Source of the DNA: Pleurostoma richardsiae
Taxonomy: Eukaryota > Ascomycota > Sordariomycetes > Calosphaeriales > Pleurostomataceae
Direction of reading: 5' to 3'
DNA: 64,000 nucleotides
Assembly: GCA_030052745.1 (NCBI GenBank)
Contig: JANBVO010000003.1
Coordinates: 1,674,001-1,738,000, forward strand
The notes below the pieces were generated by a model, which was given only the letters and a program-made list of their open reading frames with translations, was not told the DNA's origin and ran no database searches. Of this stretch, positions 22,437 through 34,400 are shown piece after piece. The position numbers were made by a program, and so were the translations under genes. Each line of letters starts with the position of its first letter. The stretch's first letter is position 1.

Positions 22437-22887
22437 GGGAGTGCACACACGATGGCGTAGGTATGGAGTACAGGTTCACATATGAGGGTGTTCAGGGGCA
22501 AGACCAGGTGGCGGTGTATAATGTATGGTTCTTGTGGAACACGGGATGATACCATAGACTGTATTTTTAGTTTCAAATCATTATACCAAAGGCATGTTTC
22601 AATAATGCTTGAAGTTTACCATGGACTCATGATATAGGCCTGGACATAGACTATGTTAGATAAGCGCCATTGTGACTCCATTACTGTAATATCATGCAAT
22701 TATCAAGTCATATGCATATAGAAAGCTGTAGACCGAAAATTGAGGCCGCGGGAAGCTCCCTCAGCTTCACTTACACAAGTCGCAGACGCAAGCTGCAAGC
22801 ACTCAAAGCCCGCCAAAATCTGCCGCTCAGATGTGAGACTGCTGACTTGCCGCACCAACTGAGCTCGGAAAAGCATTGAGCGGCTAC
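22437..22887. other. Intergenic, DUF4336 3' end to GatA promoter
   Basis: AT-rich 3' flank after 22437 (for example around 22560-22690) and a short promoter for the gatA gene. Nothing else recognisable. Confidence 0.4.
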
Positions 22888-24568
22888 ATGTCCTTTAATG
22901 CCAGGCTAAGCAGCCTGCGACTCCGGCCCCGGCATGCGAACCTCCTCAGCCGCTGTGATGGGTGGAAGGCTCAGCGGCGAGGTCTCAATGAGTTCATAAC
23001 GCGAGGTACGCAAACAGGCAAACCCCAAGAATCCTTTATGTAGCTAAACTGACCAATTCCTTGCAGTTCCAGAGCCGACAGGCCCGCAGGACTTGCCTAG
23101 CACCTTCCGTCTTGCCGTGAAGGACAACATCGCGACCCTCTCCACCCCGACGACCTGCGCTTCCGACATCCTCGCCGGCTATACCAGTCCCTTCGAAGCG
23201 ACGGTCGTGTCGCAGCTGCGCGCTCGCGGTGCCAGCGTGGTGGGAAAGACGAATCTGGACGAGTTCGGCATGGGCAGCCACAGCACCAATTCGGCCGCCG
23301 GCCCCGTCCGCCACACGCCGCCAGACCTCGCACCCTTCTCCGTCGGTGGCAGCTCCGGTGGTAGCGCCGTAGCTATTAGCGAGGGCGCTGCCGACCTCGC
23401 TCTCGGCACCGACACGGGCGGCTCGGTCCGTCTGCCCGCCGCGTACTGCGGCGTAGTAGGGTTCAAGCCCAGTTATGGCATGATCTCCCGGTTCGGCGTC
23501 GTGCCGTACGCCAACAGTCTCGACACGGTGGGGTTCCTGGCACAGACGGTCCGGCCTATCTGGGAACAGGTCGCCGCCCGGGGCGGACTATGGAGCGAGC
23601 ACGATCCACGGGATCCGACCAGCTTGTCAGCGCCGGCGCGGAAGCGGTGCGCGGCGGCGCGGCAGTTCTACGACAGGGAGGATCTTCCGGGTGCAGATCA
23701 GTTCCAGCAGACCCTGCGGTCCCTCACCTTCGGCATACCCATTGAGTACAACATCGCCGAGCTCGACGCGCCCACCCGCACCGCCTGGGCCCGCGCCGCC
23801 TCCCGCCTCGAGGCCCTCGGCGCGCGCGTCGTGCCCGTGTCCCTGCCGTCCACGCGCCACGCCCTGTCCGCGTACTACGTCATCGCGCCCGCCGAGGCGT
23901 CGTCCAACCTGGCCAAGTACGACGGCGTGCGGTACGGGCGCCGCGCCGGCGACGCCAGCACAAGCGACGGCGCCGGCGGGGTGCTCTACGCGGGGACGCG
24001 CGGCGAAGGGTTCGGCGCCGAGGTGCGCCGCCGGGTCCTACTAGGGTCGTACACGCTCAGCTCGGAGGCCATGGGCAATTACTTCATCCGCGCGCAGCGC
24101 GTGCGGCGGCTGGTGGCGCGGGACTTCGACAGGGCGTTCCGGCTGGCGAACCCGCTGCGCGGCAGCAGCAGCAGCAGCAGCAGCGGAGAGGGGCCGGAGG
24201 AGGGCCAGGAGCAGGAGCAGGAGCAGTTCGACCTCAGCGAGATGGACGAGGGGGTGGCGCTGGAGAGCAAGCTGGGCCCGCCGCAGGTGGACTTCCTGCT
24301 GTGCCCGACGGCGCCGACGGCGCCGCCCAGGCTGGACGAGGTCATGGGTCAGGGGTCGCCGCTGGACTCGTACATGAACGACGTCTTCACGGTGCCGGCG
24401 AGCCTGGCGGGGCTGCCGGCGGTGAGCATCCCGGTGAGGCTGGACGGGGGGGCCGGGGCCGGAGAGGGGGAGAAGAAGGTCGGCGGGCTGCAGCTCGTGG
24501 CGCAGTATTGGGATGATGCGCGGCTGCTTGCCGTTGCGCATGGGCTGTTTGAGGACCCTGAGGTCTAA
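22888..24568 (+). CDS. HER2: Mitochondrial glutamyl-tRNA(Gln) amidotransferase subunit A
   Basis: GatA is the amidase that releases ammonia from glutamine so that GatB can convert Glu-tRNA(Gln) to Gln-tRNA(Gln) in mitochondria. Exons 22888-23005 and 23067-24568, 539 residues. The first exon is Arg-rich (presequence-like) and contains the family block RGLNEFIT just before the intron. The amidase signature is complete: catalytic Lys in AVKDN near residue 58, then VGGSSGGSAVAISEG, and the nucleophile region DTGGSVRLPAAYCG. Towards the C-terminus a Ser7 run followed by a Glu/Gln-rich patch (near residues 405-430) is an insertion not expected in the catalytic core. The length exceeds yeast Her2 mainly through this insert. 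The C-terminal half is strikingly G+C-rich. Confidence 0.92.
24164..24184 (+). repeat. (AGC)7 trinucleotide repeat in GatA
   Basis: Seven perfect AGC units in frame encode Ser7. A short GAGCAG-type repeat follows at about 24208-24226 (Glu-Gln pairs). Repeat length is likely to vary among isolates. Confidence 0.95.
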
Positions 24569-27145
24569 GGAGGTGAAACTGCCTACCTCTGTTGTACATG
24601 TTTTCAGACTGTCTTGTAAAGATATGTACATATCCTGTGTATTAAATACACTACCTGTATAGAACTGGTTTTCTGGTCTACATGACGGTCAACGGTGAAG
24701 GGGAAAGCCAGTTGGAACTTTGCTTTCCTGGTAGCCGATTGAAGACAACACAAAACTGAACGGTGTGCCTTGAATGTTTACATAGGTGAGGTTATCACGG
24801 GAGAATCACTCGCAGTCAACGGAACGCTCGACCGAGCTTGACCTCCTACCTACCTAGATTATCTACGTGGAGGTCACTGAGACGGATGCTAGGTGTGATC
24901 GCGGCTTGCACTGTCAGCCAGAGAAGTTGGCAGTGCGTGTCAGACAACCTTCGATATTCAGGCAACTAAAGTCTCCAACTCTGGCTGCTTGGCACACTGT
25001 TCTCTTGATTCATGTCTCCAATTGTTCACCTGGGCTCGTTATGGAGTCAAGACGCCGAAATATGTCGAAGATGGAGGGACCTGGTGCTCCATAAACTTTG
25101 TTGAGCTATCCCAGATCTACTCAGGAACTCCGGAAACGCATGATACATCGAGAAACTGTCCAATGTGTCGCTAAACGCCCTCGAGCGTGTGCTGACGAAA
25201 ATGACGTCCCTGCCCACTTCGTGTATGGAGATAATACGTAACTGTACAGAATAAGTCGGTTTGGGAACTTGTAGTTAATTCAGCGAGGATCCTCCAGATT
25301 GTCGATCGCACGTGCCCCCAAGCAGGGATCGCAGGTCGACAAACCCCTGGACGCCAAAAGCTTCTTTCGACTAGCGGTCGTTTCGACAACGACATTCTTC
25401 CAGAAGTCAAAAAAACGGCCGGTATCGTCGGGGCCTCTTTGCCTCCCGCGCTTCTGCCTCTCCGGCTAAAAGACTGTTTCTGGACAGTGTAAGCAGCCTA
25501 CAGTAAGGCCACCGTGGAGAGACAGTCCGGCCTTTCTCTCGCCGAAGACCAGCGAGTCGCGCCGAGAGGAAAAGTATGATATCAGTATTTCACGGGTCCA
25601 ACGGCTAGAGGAACTTCCAGGTTGTCGGGTTGCAACTCCACACCGACGCAAACCTCCAATCTGCGCGTCGCAGCGATCAGGAACCGGCGAGCCCGGCCAA
25701 ACACAGCACAACAGGTTTTTTCGGCAAACAGTACCACACCGTACGGGAACCGTGAGGTGGGAGGAGTGGTGCGACCTCGTGGGAGTCACCTCAGTCCCCT
25801 CGACCAACCCAACTACACGTACCATGCAGGCGAAAGGAGAGACGGCCTTAACTTATCACGTCTTACATCCGCTCTCCGCTCTCCGCTCTCCTCATAGCGA
25901 AGAGCGATAACGAATGTTCCTGCTAGAACTCATTGGGGCTGGACTCGACAGCTTCCGGACTGAGACCTAGTCAGGGGTAGTGGGATGCACAACGCTCCCT
26001 AAACGGTCAACCACCCTCTTTTTCCTCGGCACGAGTCGAGCGAGCTTGCCGTGCCATGCGGATTATCCGTACGGGCAGCGGCGGCAGCTTGGGAGGGAGC
26101 CCAGCCATCCCGTCCGGGCCTCGGAAACTCGGGAGCCAAGGTGCCCAGAGATGCAGTGCATCATCCACTACTCCCTACAGCTGCGTACCTGCCTCCATTC
26201 CCGGCGTCCCAGGGAGAGACGCCTAAATAAAGAGGCTGCATACGTTAGCCTGGCCTTAGGGGTTGGCGCTATCGCGGCACAGTCGACAGTAGGTATCATG
26301 AAATACTGTGCGATACTTCTCCTCATTCTTCATCCCTCCCTGCTGGCGAGCTTACGGCTAGAGCCAGCAGAAGTATCCTGCACAGTGGCAGTCGCCGGTG
26401 TTCGTCTCATTATCTCTCCTCGGAACCCTCCTCCACTGCTCTAGGTTCCCCCTCCCCCTCTGCCAGCAGCGCTGGCGCTGGCGTGCAACCCCACCCCTCC
26501 CACCTGCCCAGCCACGATTAGCACCTGGACCCCGCTATCAAGCCAGCCCGTCGCCAAGATAGCCCGGATGCCAATCATGGCCCCTCACCCCCCTCCAACA
26601 CGTCCCCCTCTCCGCCTCTCCTCACGACGGGCCAAGCCCAGCCGTACATATGCCCACCGCCAGCCCGCTGCGTGTCTGCAAGTCTCTCCAGCAAAGGCTT
26701 GGCTGGCTGGCAGAGATTCACTCACTCACTCGTTCTATCTCTCACCTGCGACCCTCACGTGTCACCGCCTGCACACCAGACCCTTGGTCGTCGTGGAGGG
26801 AACCAAGTGACAAGTGACCGCTCCTTGTCTCACCCGCCGGACGGCTGTCTCTTCTGATAGACCTCGTTGCTGATCATCTTATCTTTGTGCTGCCTTGATC
26901 GTGGTAGAACTGAACTCTCGCGCCCCCTTCCTGTCTTTGTCTTTGTCCAGGAACGCTTCCTCTCTCAGCCATATACTTCCTTGCTACGTACATGACCTGC
27001 CGCCGCCTCCTTAGCCCAGACCAGAGGTTCTTTGTGCTGTTCGCGCCCGGCATACCTTGACGCCCGACGAGACCTACACTGGTTCTCTCTACCTCCAACT
27101 TCTCACCAGCATCACTCCCAGACAGACAGTCTCCAGGCTCTCAAG
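24569..27145. other. 2.6-kb intergenic stretch, no supported gene
   Basis: The first 800 bases are AT-richer 3' flank. From about 26440 to 27145 the plus strand is strongly C/T-rich (runs of CCTCCC, CTCTCC), as expected of a long fungal promoter and 5' leader for the gene starting at 27146. Open frames (for example 25980-26444 plus, 25466-25825 minus) lack codon structure or a recognisable domain, and I do not call them. Confidence 0.4.
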
Positions 27146-28159
27146 ATGGCTGCTGTTGCGACCGCACCCCATTCCATGCTCCTGCTGGAGAGCTTCACCC
27201 CAGATGACTTCGAGACCGCCTCGATCCGCTCCGCTGCGCCCTCGTATAGTAAGTCTCCTTCGCCATGTGCCTCGGCGCTCTAATCCTCTGCGGACTTCCC
27301 CTCGTTGGCCACCCTTCGACCGCAAATAGCCAGTATGGCGAACCTACAGGAGCCCTCACACAAGACTAACACGCTCTACCTCAGTTTCTGACGCGCCCTC
27401 ATACTCCACGATCCCCAACGAGCCTGTGCCTCCGTATTCGCCACCCTCGGCTCCCAGCTATGCCCCTGGCTCTGGCTCTAGCGCTGGCTCGAGCTCCATT
27501 TCAGGAGCTGCCTCGTCCTACACCTCTGCCCGGCATAACAGTGCGCCAACGCTGCTCCCTTCCGCCACCGCCTCTTCCTCGTCTTCTCGCGGCCTACCCC
27601 CCATCCCACCGGCGGCCCCACGCCGCCGCTCCGACGTGCCGAACCTTGGCCAGTTCCGGATCCCGACCTGGTCGACCATCAACTCGAACCCCACCGCGCG
27701 CCACTACCACCGCGTCGCGAACCGCCGCGTGCAGGCGCAGGCCGCCAACAGCCACCTCGAGGGGCTGAAGCGCATCGTGCTCGATCGCGTCGAGGAGGAG
27801 GAGCGCAACGCCACCAGGCTGCGGCCTCTTGAGGACCCCTACCTGGTCGGCGAGGAGGCGGCCGAGAGAGCCAGGAACGAGAGGCTGGCGAGGGAGAACG
27901 GCGATGAGATCCTGATCCGGGAGGATAGGCGTTGGGATTGGTTCCTGGGTGAGTTGCTACCTTCCGTTTTCGGGACTATGCTCGTCTTTCTTTACCGCCC
28001 TTAAGAAACCATTATAAGAACTACAATCAACTAACAACCTATCCAGCCCAGATGAAGGACTGGGATGAGCGCGAGCGCAGCTGGAAGCAGTTCCGCCGGG
28101 AGATAGAGACCGGTTCCCGCGGCAAGCTGGCTCGGCGCATCGGCGCCGGATTCCGCTGA
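27146..28159 (+). CDS. Conserved-looking fungal protein of unknown function
   Basis: Exons 27146-27248, 27385-27948 and 28047-28159, 259 residues. Both introns are canonical; the second has a CTAAC branch site at 28031 and a CCAG acceptor. The N-terminal half is Pro/Ser/Tyr-rich (SDAPSYS, VPPYSPPSAPSYAPG), giving an S-x-P-x-Y flavour. The C-terminal half is charged and helical: FRIPTWS, then HYHRVANRRVQ, an EEEERNATRLRPLEDPYLVGEE block, and the final MKDWDERERSWKQFRREIE. The strong sequence structure and the frame continuity over two introns say it is real. I cannot name a domain. It has no signal peptide or TM segment, so it is probably cytosolic or nuclear. Confidence 0.78.
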
Positions 28160-29494
28160 GTCTTAGTGACGTTGAGACCGCTCGGGCTACATAGTGCTTC
28201 TTTTTCCCTCTCTCCCAGCATCATCTTTTCCTTTGGCACATGACGTTCTCACCCCTCACTGCGAAGCCGGACCCATCTCATTGCATTGGGCGGGTGTCTC
28301 TGGCTTTTCCACTTGGCGTTGGGTTATCTCGCCGTTCAACCGCTGGCTCATTTCCGGGAAGGCAGAAACAAGGCCTTCAGTGCGGGATGTGGCTGCGATC
28401 AACCAGGCCCACTGCACTTTTTCTCATCCGTCTCGGGAGGCACCATGTCCATGATTTCATGAGGAAGGGATGCGCACTTGACTTATGATGATGGCTTCGA
28501 AGGACATACTTCGACTTTTTTCTTACGCTCCTTATGGGTTATGTAGGGTCTCATTCATGATAGAGGGTCATAGGTCAATGCAATACGCTATTTATGAAAG
28601 AGATTTGGTCGTCTGGGTACTTTGGCCTTGTGTGAACTGACATGGGCATCGGGCACCATCTACCAGGAATGCTTGCCTCTGCGCAGTGATGATGATGCAA
28701 GAGAGCAAAACTACGGGAGGCGGAGGTAGCGCTGCTTTTGCTTGTAGAAGCTGGCGGGGCCGCTGGTGGGTGGCAGTCTCTAATCTAGGGGCGTCACGCG
28801 CGCCTGTGGGTTCGACTCCCGGAGCGAGCAACTCGACAAGAAAACAGGGAAAATCTAAAGAAGAAGAAGAAAAAATAAGGCTTTTGTTTTGTCTTTTGTA
28901 TCAAGTTCGGTACGGTCCATCATAATCGAGATTCTCCTCCGGTTTGACCCAAACGCCCCCGTCGGGGGGTAGTATCCCGGTCCTCGCCCTCAGGACAAAT
29001 CGACCTACGTCTTTCCCCCGGTTTTGCCTACCAGACTCCCTGGGCTGAACTGGCTTTTCGCATCCGTTAGCCCGTGCGCGTCCGCAATAGACTACTTCAC
29101 TTGCTACGGTAGTTTTTACCTCTTATTTTGGTACTTGAGTGGAAAGACGAGGGTAGGGGTGGGGAAGCAGGTCCCGAGAGATCGGATGAAGGCACGGATG
29201 CTGCCTGAGGATGACGGGAGCGCTTGTCACTAGTACCAGGCAGGTCTCTCTGTGCTCATTGCCTGGAAAGAGAAGCACAGCAGCAGTAACCGGCGTATCG
29301 TTCGCATAATTCGCCCTATCTGTCCGCCTGTCTGCTCTCTACCAGTCCGTAACGCCAGGCCAAAAATGCTATTATGATACCTCCAATGCCGGCCGGAGAG
29401 TTGCCCCGTAAAGGTTTTTGTACATCTCAGCTGCTTCCCGATTCAGGAGTCTCCAGTTTCCCATTCTCCGTGCTTCGCCAGTCGACGTGTGTGT
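28160..29494. other. Intergenic between convergent genes
   Basis: It holds the 3' ends of the gene above and of the V-ATPase c gene, with a tRNA-like stretch at 28750-28830 described separately. A purine-rich tract (AAGAAGAAGAAAAAATAAGG) follows it at about 28859. No coding gene is supported. Confidence 0.45.
28750..28830 (+). tRNA. Possible degenerate class II tRNA-like sequence
   Basis: An 81-base stretch folds partly like a long-variable-arm tRNA. It has a perfect B-box-like GGGTTCGACTCCC, a T stem with 4 of 5 pairs (28806-28810 with 28818-28822), a 3-bp D stem GCC/GGC (28759-28761 with 28772-28774) and a 5-bp anticodon stem GTCTC/GGGGC (28776-28780 with 28788-28792, some G-U). Against a working tRNA, the acceptor stem has only 5 of 7 pairs, the anticodon loop TAATCTA lacks the invariant U33, and no T-run follows directly. 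Best read as a decayed tRNA (Ser/Leu type) or a chance or SINE-like relic. Confidence 0.3.
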
Positions 29495-30281
29495 TTAGCC
29501 CTTGCTCTTCGTGTTGAGGATCAGGGCCACAATGAGCCTAGACACAGCATCAGCATCAAAACAACTGCCTTGGCAGAGATGGACAGTATAGGCGTAGAGC
29601 GCAGAGAAGAGAACTCACCCGTACAGGCCCAGCACCTCCCCAAAGATAAGGATCAGCACCATGCCCACGAAGATGCGCGACTGGTACATGTAGGCGCGGA
29701 CGCCCTTGTCACCGACGACGCCGATGCAGTAGCCGGCGGCGAGGCCGGTCATGCCGACGGAGACGCCGCAGGCCAGGTGCATGAAGCCGCTGAACAGGCT
29801 GTAGTTGGCGGTGGGGTCGAGGTCCTGCGCGATCAGGACGGAGATGACGAGGGAGTAGACGGCGATAATGCCAGACATGACGACGGGGATGAGGCACTGT
29901 TTTGGGGAGGTCTGGTCAGTCCCGGGGACACTTGTATATGGTAATGGGGGAATGGGAGAAAAGGGAACAGGAGAGGGGGTCGACGCACCTTCATGATGAG
30001 GTCGGGCCGGAAGGTGCCTACGCCGGCGATACCGATTCCTGACTTGGCTGTGCCGTATGCGGCTCCGGCACCTGTCGAGCTATCGGTTAGCTGCCCGTTG
30101 AGCCACTAATAGCCACAAGAAGAGACGCTCTGCATACATCCAAAGATCATGGCTGCGGCGATACCGGCCTGCTCATCCCAAACATTGTCAGTCGGTGCCT
30201 CGATTTGCCGCGAGTGCAAGGGGGTCCACGTACCATGCCGATAAATGGCGCGAACTTGGGGGACAATTCGGAGTCGGCCAT
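29495..30281 (-). CDS. vma3: V-type ATPase 16-kDa proteolipid subunit c
   Basis: Subunit c forms the rotating proton-carrying ring of the vacuolar H+-ATPase. Five exons (minus): 30281-30234, 30168-30138, 30071-29989, 29896-29619 and 29537-29495, 160 residues, the same length as yeast Vma3. It begins [16 protein letters not shown], continues [10 protein letters not shown] and [13 protein letters not shown], and ends [13 protein letters not shown]. Four hydrophobic helices are visible. The essential proton-binding Glu is in [19 protein letters not shown] (about residue 141). It lacks the extra N-terminal helix of subunit c''. Subunit c' is close in sequence, but the start and end motifs fit c better. 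One exon is only 31 bases, so the gene is easily missed by simple prediction. Confidence 0.95.
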
Positions 30282-31432
30282 CTTGTCCAGATCGAGTTCT
30301 GGGGAGGAGAGGTCGGAGGAGGTCTGGATAGCCGGCGCGATGTGCTGCGCAGGCGTGAGGTGTTCTCGGTCGAGGTCCGGTCCTTGGGAGGTGCAAGTCT
30401 GGCTTGGAGCTCCGAGCTCTCCCAAAATGATGCAGCGCTGTCCAGAGTCTAGTCACGTGACCGTCCAGGCTTACCTGGTGTTAGTGGCCCGGGGGAGAAG
30501 ATGTTGCGGTACTCGGGGCGTGCCTTCAACAACCATGAGGATTGCAATTCAATTCGTACAGCTGGCGTAGCTAGGAGCTTAGGCTAATCACTGACTGGAG
30601 AGCATAAGGCAACGTGAGGTGCCAGCGTGCAATCCTGCGATGCTTGGCTTTGCCTTTACATGAGACACCTATCCCGTTCGGGACTTGCGTGGCTGTGAAG
30701 TTGGGTATTGTTACATTTGGCCAGGAAACTGGGAACAGCCGATAGACGCAATGGTCCGTTAACAGCATGAGATGTGATCTTGGGGGCCTGAGGTCTGTGC
30801 AAAAGCGTTGTCCTTTACTATGCTCTCGAAGGCTTCTTTCTCGCAAATCCTGCCCCTTGTCGGCTCCTGAAGTCGTGTCTCTCTGTCTCCGAGTGTCGCT
30901 CCTCGATAGCCGTACTCCCCCGATAAGCAGCTGCTGGGGAGTGACGCGCCGCCTCCTTCCGCAATCAAGTGCTTTTCTTAATTAAGACTTAGCGAGGTGT
31001 TCAGACCATCAATCTTGCAATAACGTCACACCTAACCGGCTCGTTAGCCCGTCTGCAAAAGGGGAAACTGCAGCAAAGCAACACTTTTTATTCCTGGAGC
31101 GCAACAGTCCCCCCCTCGACTATCACTCTACCTGCGAAAGCACGCGCTTCCTCCACACCCCATCTTGTATCCTTATCTCTGCCGCTGCTACAGTGCTACC
31201 CTCATGATCGCCTGGTCCATGATAGCACCCGCTTCGTAGAGCAAGGCTTCGCGGCGTCTTGTTATCTCGGCGTTGGCGGCCGTTGAGGGCCCTTAGCACA
31301 TCGAGTAAGGTAAGGCTTCCCCCGGGGTCTCCACATTTCCATTTTCCCCCGTGCCGCGCAGCGAGCAGGAAACGTCGAGTGACCGTCCAACGAAGACTGA
31401 TAGCAGGCCTGCAATCTGCAGCAATATCCGCC
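30282..31432. promoter_or_regulatory. Divergent region between vma3 and the Rho1 GEF
   Basis: 1151 bases between two ATGs pointing away from each other. The frame of the GEF is open upstream from 31259, but the first ATG is 31433. Pyrimidine-rich leader sequence lies at about 31100-31200. No other gene seen. Confidence 0.5.
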
Positions 31433-34400
31433 ATGGCAGACTATCAGCAGCCAGACCGCATGCCTCCGCGGCGGCCCCAGGACTACGCCCACTCCTCCAA
31501 TTACCAGCGCGATGCTGCCTTCTCCAACATCTTCGGCGCTGCTCCTCCGCCAGGCCGATCACACACCATGACCTCCTCCGTCGTCCCTCCACAGATGATG
31601 CAGCACGACGGCCGCACCCAGACCATGTCCTCCATGACCTCCTCCGCGTCCGGCATGCTGCCACGCCAGCCTCCTCCCCGCCAGCCGCCACAGGGGGCGT
31701 ACGGAGACATGTCCCCGCGAGCCCGACCGATCGACACCAGCATGGCCAACTCATACTACCAAGGGCAGAGGTCAATGTCAGGTGGCCAGCAGGTGCTGTC
31801 TCCGCAGGCTCAATATCTACAGCAGCAACGCCAGCAGCAGCAGGCGCAACGGCCTTATCCTGGTCCTCCGGGTCAGCCGGGCCCGCCACGCTTCGACCCA
31901 AGGGCACCTCCTCCGCATTCAGGCTACAACAACGCCCGGACGCCGGCGCAGAGATTCTATCAGGGCGGCCCGGCTCCGGCAATGAATTCGGATCCCTACC
32001 GCTCGCAGTCTCTTGCTAGCATCCCTAGACAGCCTGTCTATCACCCGCCGCCGAACGGCTACCAACAAGCCCCGGCGAACGCCTTGCGCCAGGCCCCGTA
32101 CAACCCACATTCGGCCCGTACGACGGCCCAGGGCAGGGTCGTTCCTGACCGGCATGACGATCGTGCGATGTCGATGACTGGATATCCTCCCCACGACCGT
32201 GATGCACACCAGACCATGAGTGGAAGGATCATCCCCAATAGGAGGATACCGGGCTCGAACACGTCACCAGAGCCACCTGTTCAGAACGGCTTATCTGGAT
32301 ACGGCAACGGGTTTCCGGTGATGCCAGGCTCGCAAACAAGAACAACGAGCATGCAGTCAACGGGCGCCGAGAGCCAGCGTACAATGTCAATGGCCTCGAC
32401 TATTGCACCCTCGATAACACCTACCGAGAAGACCGAGACACAGGCATTGATACATCGACCGTCCGTTAGCCGCTCTCTCGAGGGCGAGCGCCCGCCGACC
32501 GCGAAGATACGAGCACCACTGGTGTATCCCGCTCTCCTTTCTCGAGTCGCCGAGTGCTTCCGCCAGAAGATCATCACGGGTGACCGGACGAAGAACGAGC
32601 TTACATACAAGAATGCCTTCAGCGGAGCTGAGGCAGTGGACGTGCTGTCGTATATCATCCGGACGACGGATAGGAATCTCGCTCTGCTACTAGGTCGCGC
32701 TTTGGATGCCCAAAAGTTCTTCCACGATGTGACATACGAACACCGGCTGCGGGACTCTGCATCTGAGATGTATCAGTTCAGGGAAACACTGACGGAAGAA
32801 CCGCCGAGCGAGCCTCCTGTCAATGGCGTCTTCGTCCTCCTCTCTGAGTGCTACTCGCCCACTTGTACCAGGGATCAGCTCTGTTACTCGATTGCCTGCC
32901 CTCGCAGACTAGAGCAGGTGTCGAGGCTGAACCTGAAGATGGGTCCGGGTCTAAAGAAGGATGAAGCCGGTATCGACGGAGACGACGTCGACCAGACGGA
33001 TGAGCAGAAGCTGTGGATCAATTCGGTGCCAAGGGAGATCGCCGACAGCGTTGGTGACAGGGAAAAGAAGCGGCAAGAGGTCATCTCTGAGATCTGCTAC
33101 ACGGAGAGAGATTTCGTCAAGGATCTAGAGTATCTACGAGACTTCTGGATCAACCCCCTACGCTCCAAGGCATCGCCGATTCCCGCCGCCCGGAGGGAGA
33201 AGGTTGTTAGGAACATCTTCACCAATATTATTGATCATCCCAGCATCCATACGGTCAGTTCTCGGTTCGCCAGGGCGCTGACTGAGCGGCAACAAAAGAA
33301 CCCGGTTGTCAAGAATATCGGAGACATCTTCCTCGAGTTTGCGCCACAGTTTGAGCCTTTCATTCTGTACGGTGCCAAGCAGTTAGAGGCCAAATTCGAG
33401 TTCGAGAACGAGCGCTCCATCAACCCCCAGTTCAGCAAGTTTGTTGACGAGATTGAGCGGAGGAAGGAGTCAAGAAAGCTGGAGTTAAACGGCTATCTCA
33501 CCAAGCCAACCACGAGACTGGCCAGATACCCTCTTCTGCTCGAAAACGTTCTCAAGTACACCGAGGGTGTCAACCCTGACAAGGATGATATTCCCAAGGT
33601 GCTGATTATGATCCGCGATCTCCTGACGCGCGTGAACCGCGAGTCTGGAAGGGCCGAGAACCGCTTCAACCTCAGACGGCTGCACGAGCAGCTGCGATTC
33701 CGTCCAAATGAACGGGTGGATCTCAAGTTGACGGAAGAAGGACGGGAGCTTGTCTTCAAGAGCAATTTCAGAAAGTCTCCCACGGAGAATTCAGAGATAA
33801 CGGCATTCCTGTTCGATCACGCAGTACTACTCGTAAGGATCAAGCAGGTGGGAAAGAACGAGGAGATCAAGGCATACCGACGGGTAAGCACGTTGTTGAC
33901 TGATTACTCGTGAAGACATGCTAACAAGATGTTTAGCCCATCCCTCTAGAGCTCCTGTCCATCAAGGAAATGGAAGAGGTCATCCCTCAAAACGGCTCTG
34001 TAAAGCGTTCATCGTCTAGCTTGCTACCTAGCATCCGGAGCACGTCGGATACCAAGAAGGGAGAGGGCTGGCCCATCACCTTCCGGCACTTGGGCAAGGC
34101 TGGTTATGAGTTGACTCTCTACGCCACCACTCAAACGGGAAGGCAGAAGTGGCTGGAGTATATTGACGCGGCTCAGCAGAGACTCCGAGCGCGTGCGGAC
34201 TTCCTGAACACGACAATTATCTCAAGCGGCTTCTTCACTGCTGCTAACAAGATCAACTGCGTCGCTCCATTTGGTAAGCCGGTCCGCCCCTTCTAAGACA
34301 AGAGTGTTGCTGACCAGAAACAGATGGCGGCCGGAAATTGATATACGGTACTGATAATGGTATCTACGTCTCGGACCGGAAATCCGTGGACCCGCCACGG

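Noticed and set aside
28859-28895. Purine-rich tract with nearby T-runs as a Pol III terminator for the tRNA-like sequence
   Set aside because: The first T-run of four lies about 50 bases downstream and the tRNA body itself is defective, so termination cannot be argued.
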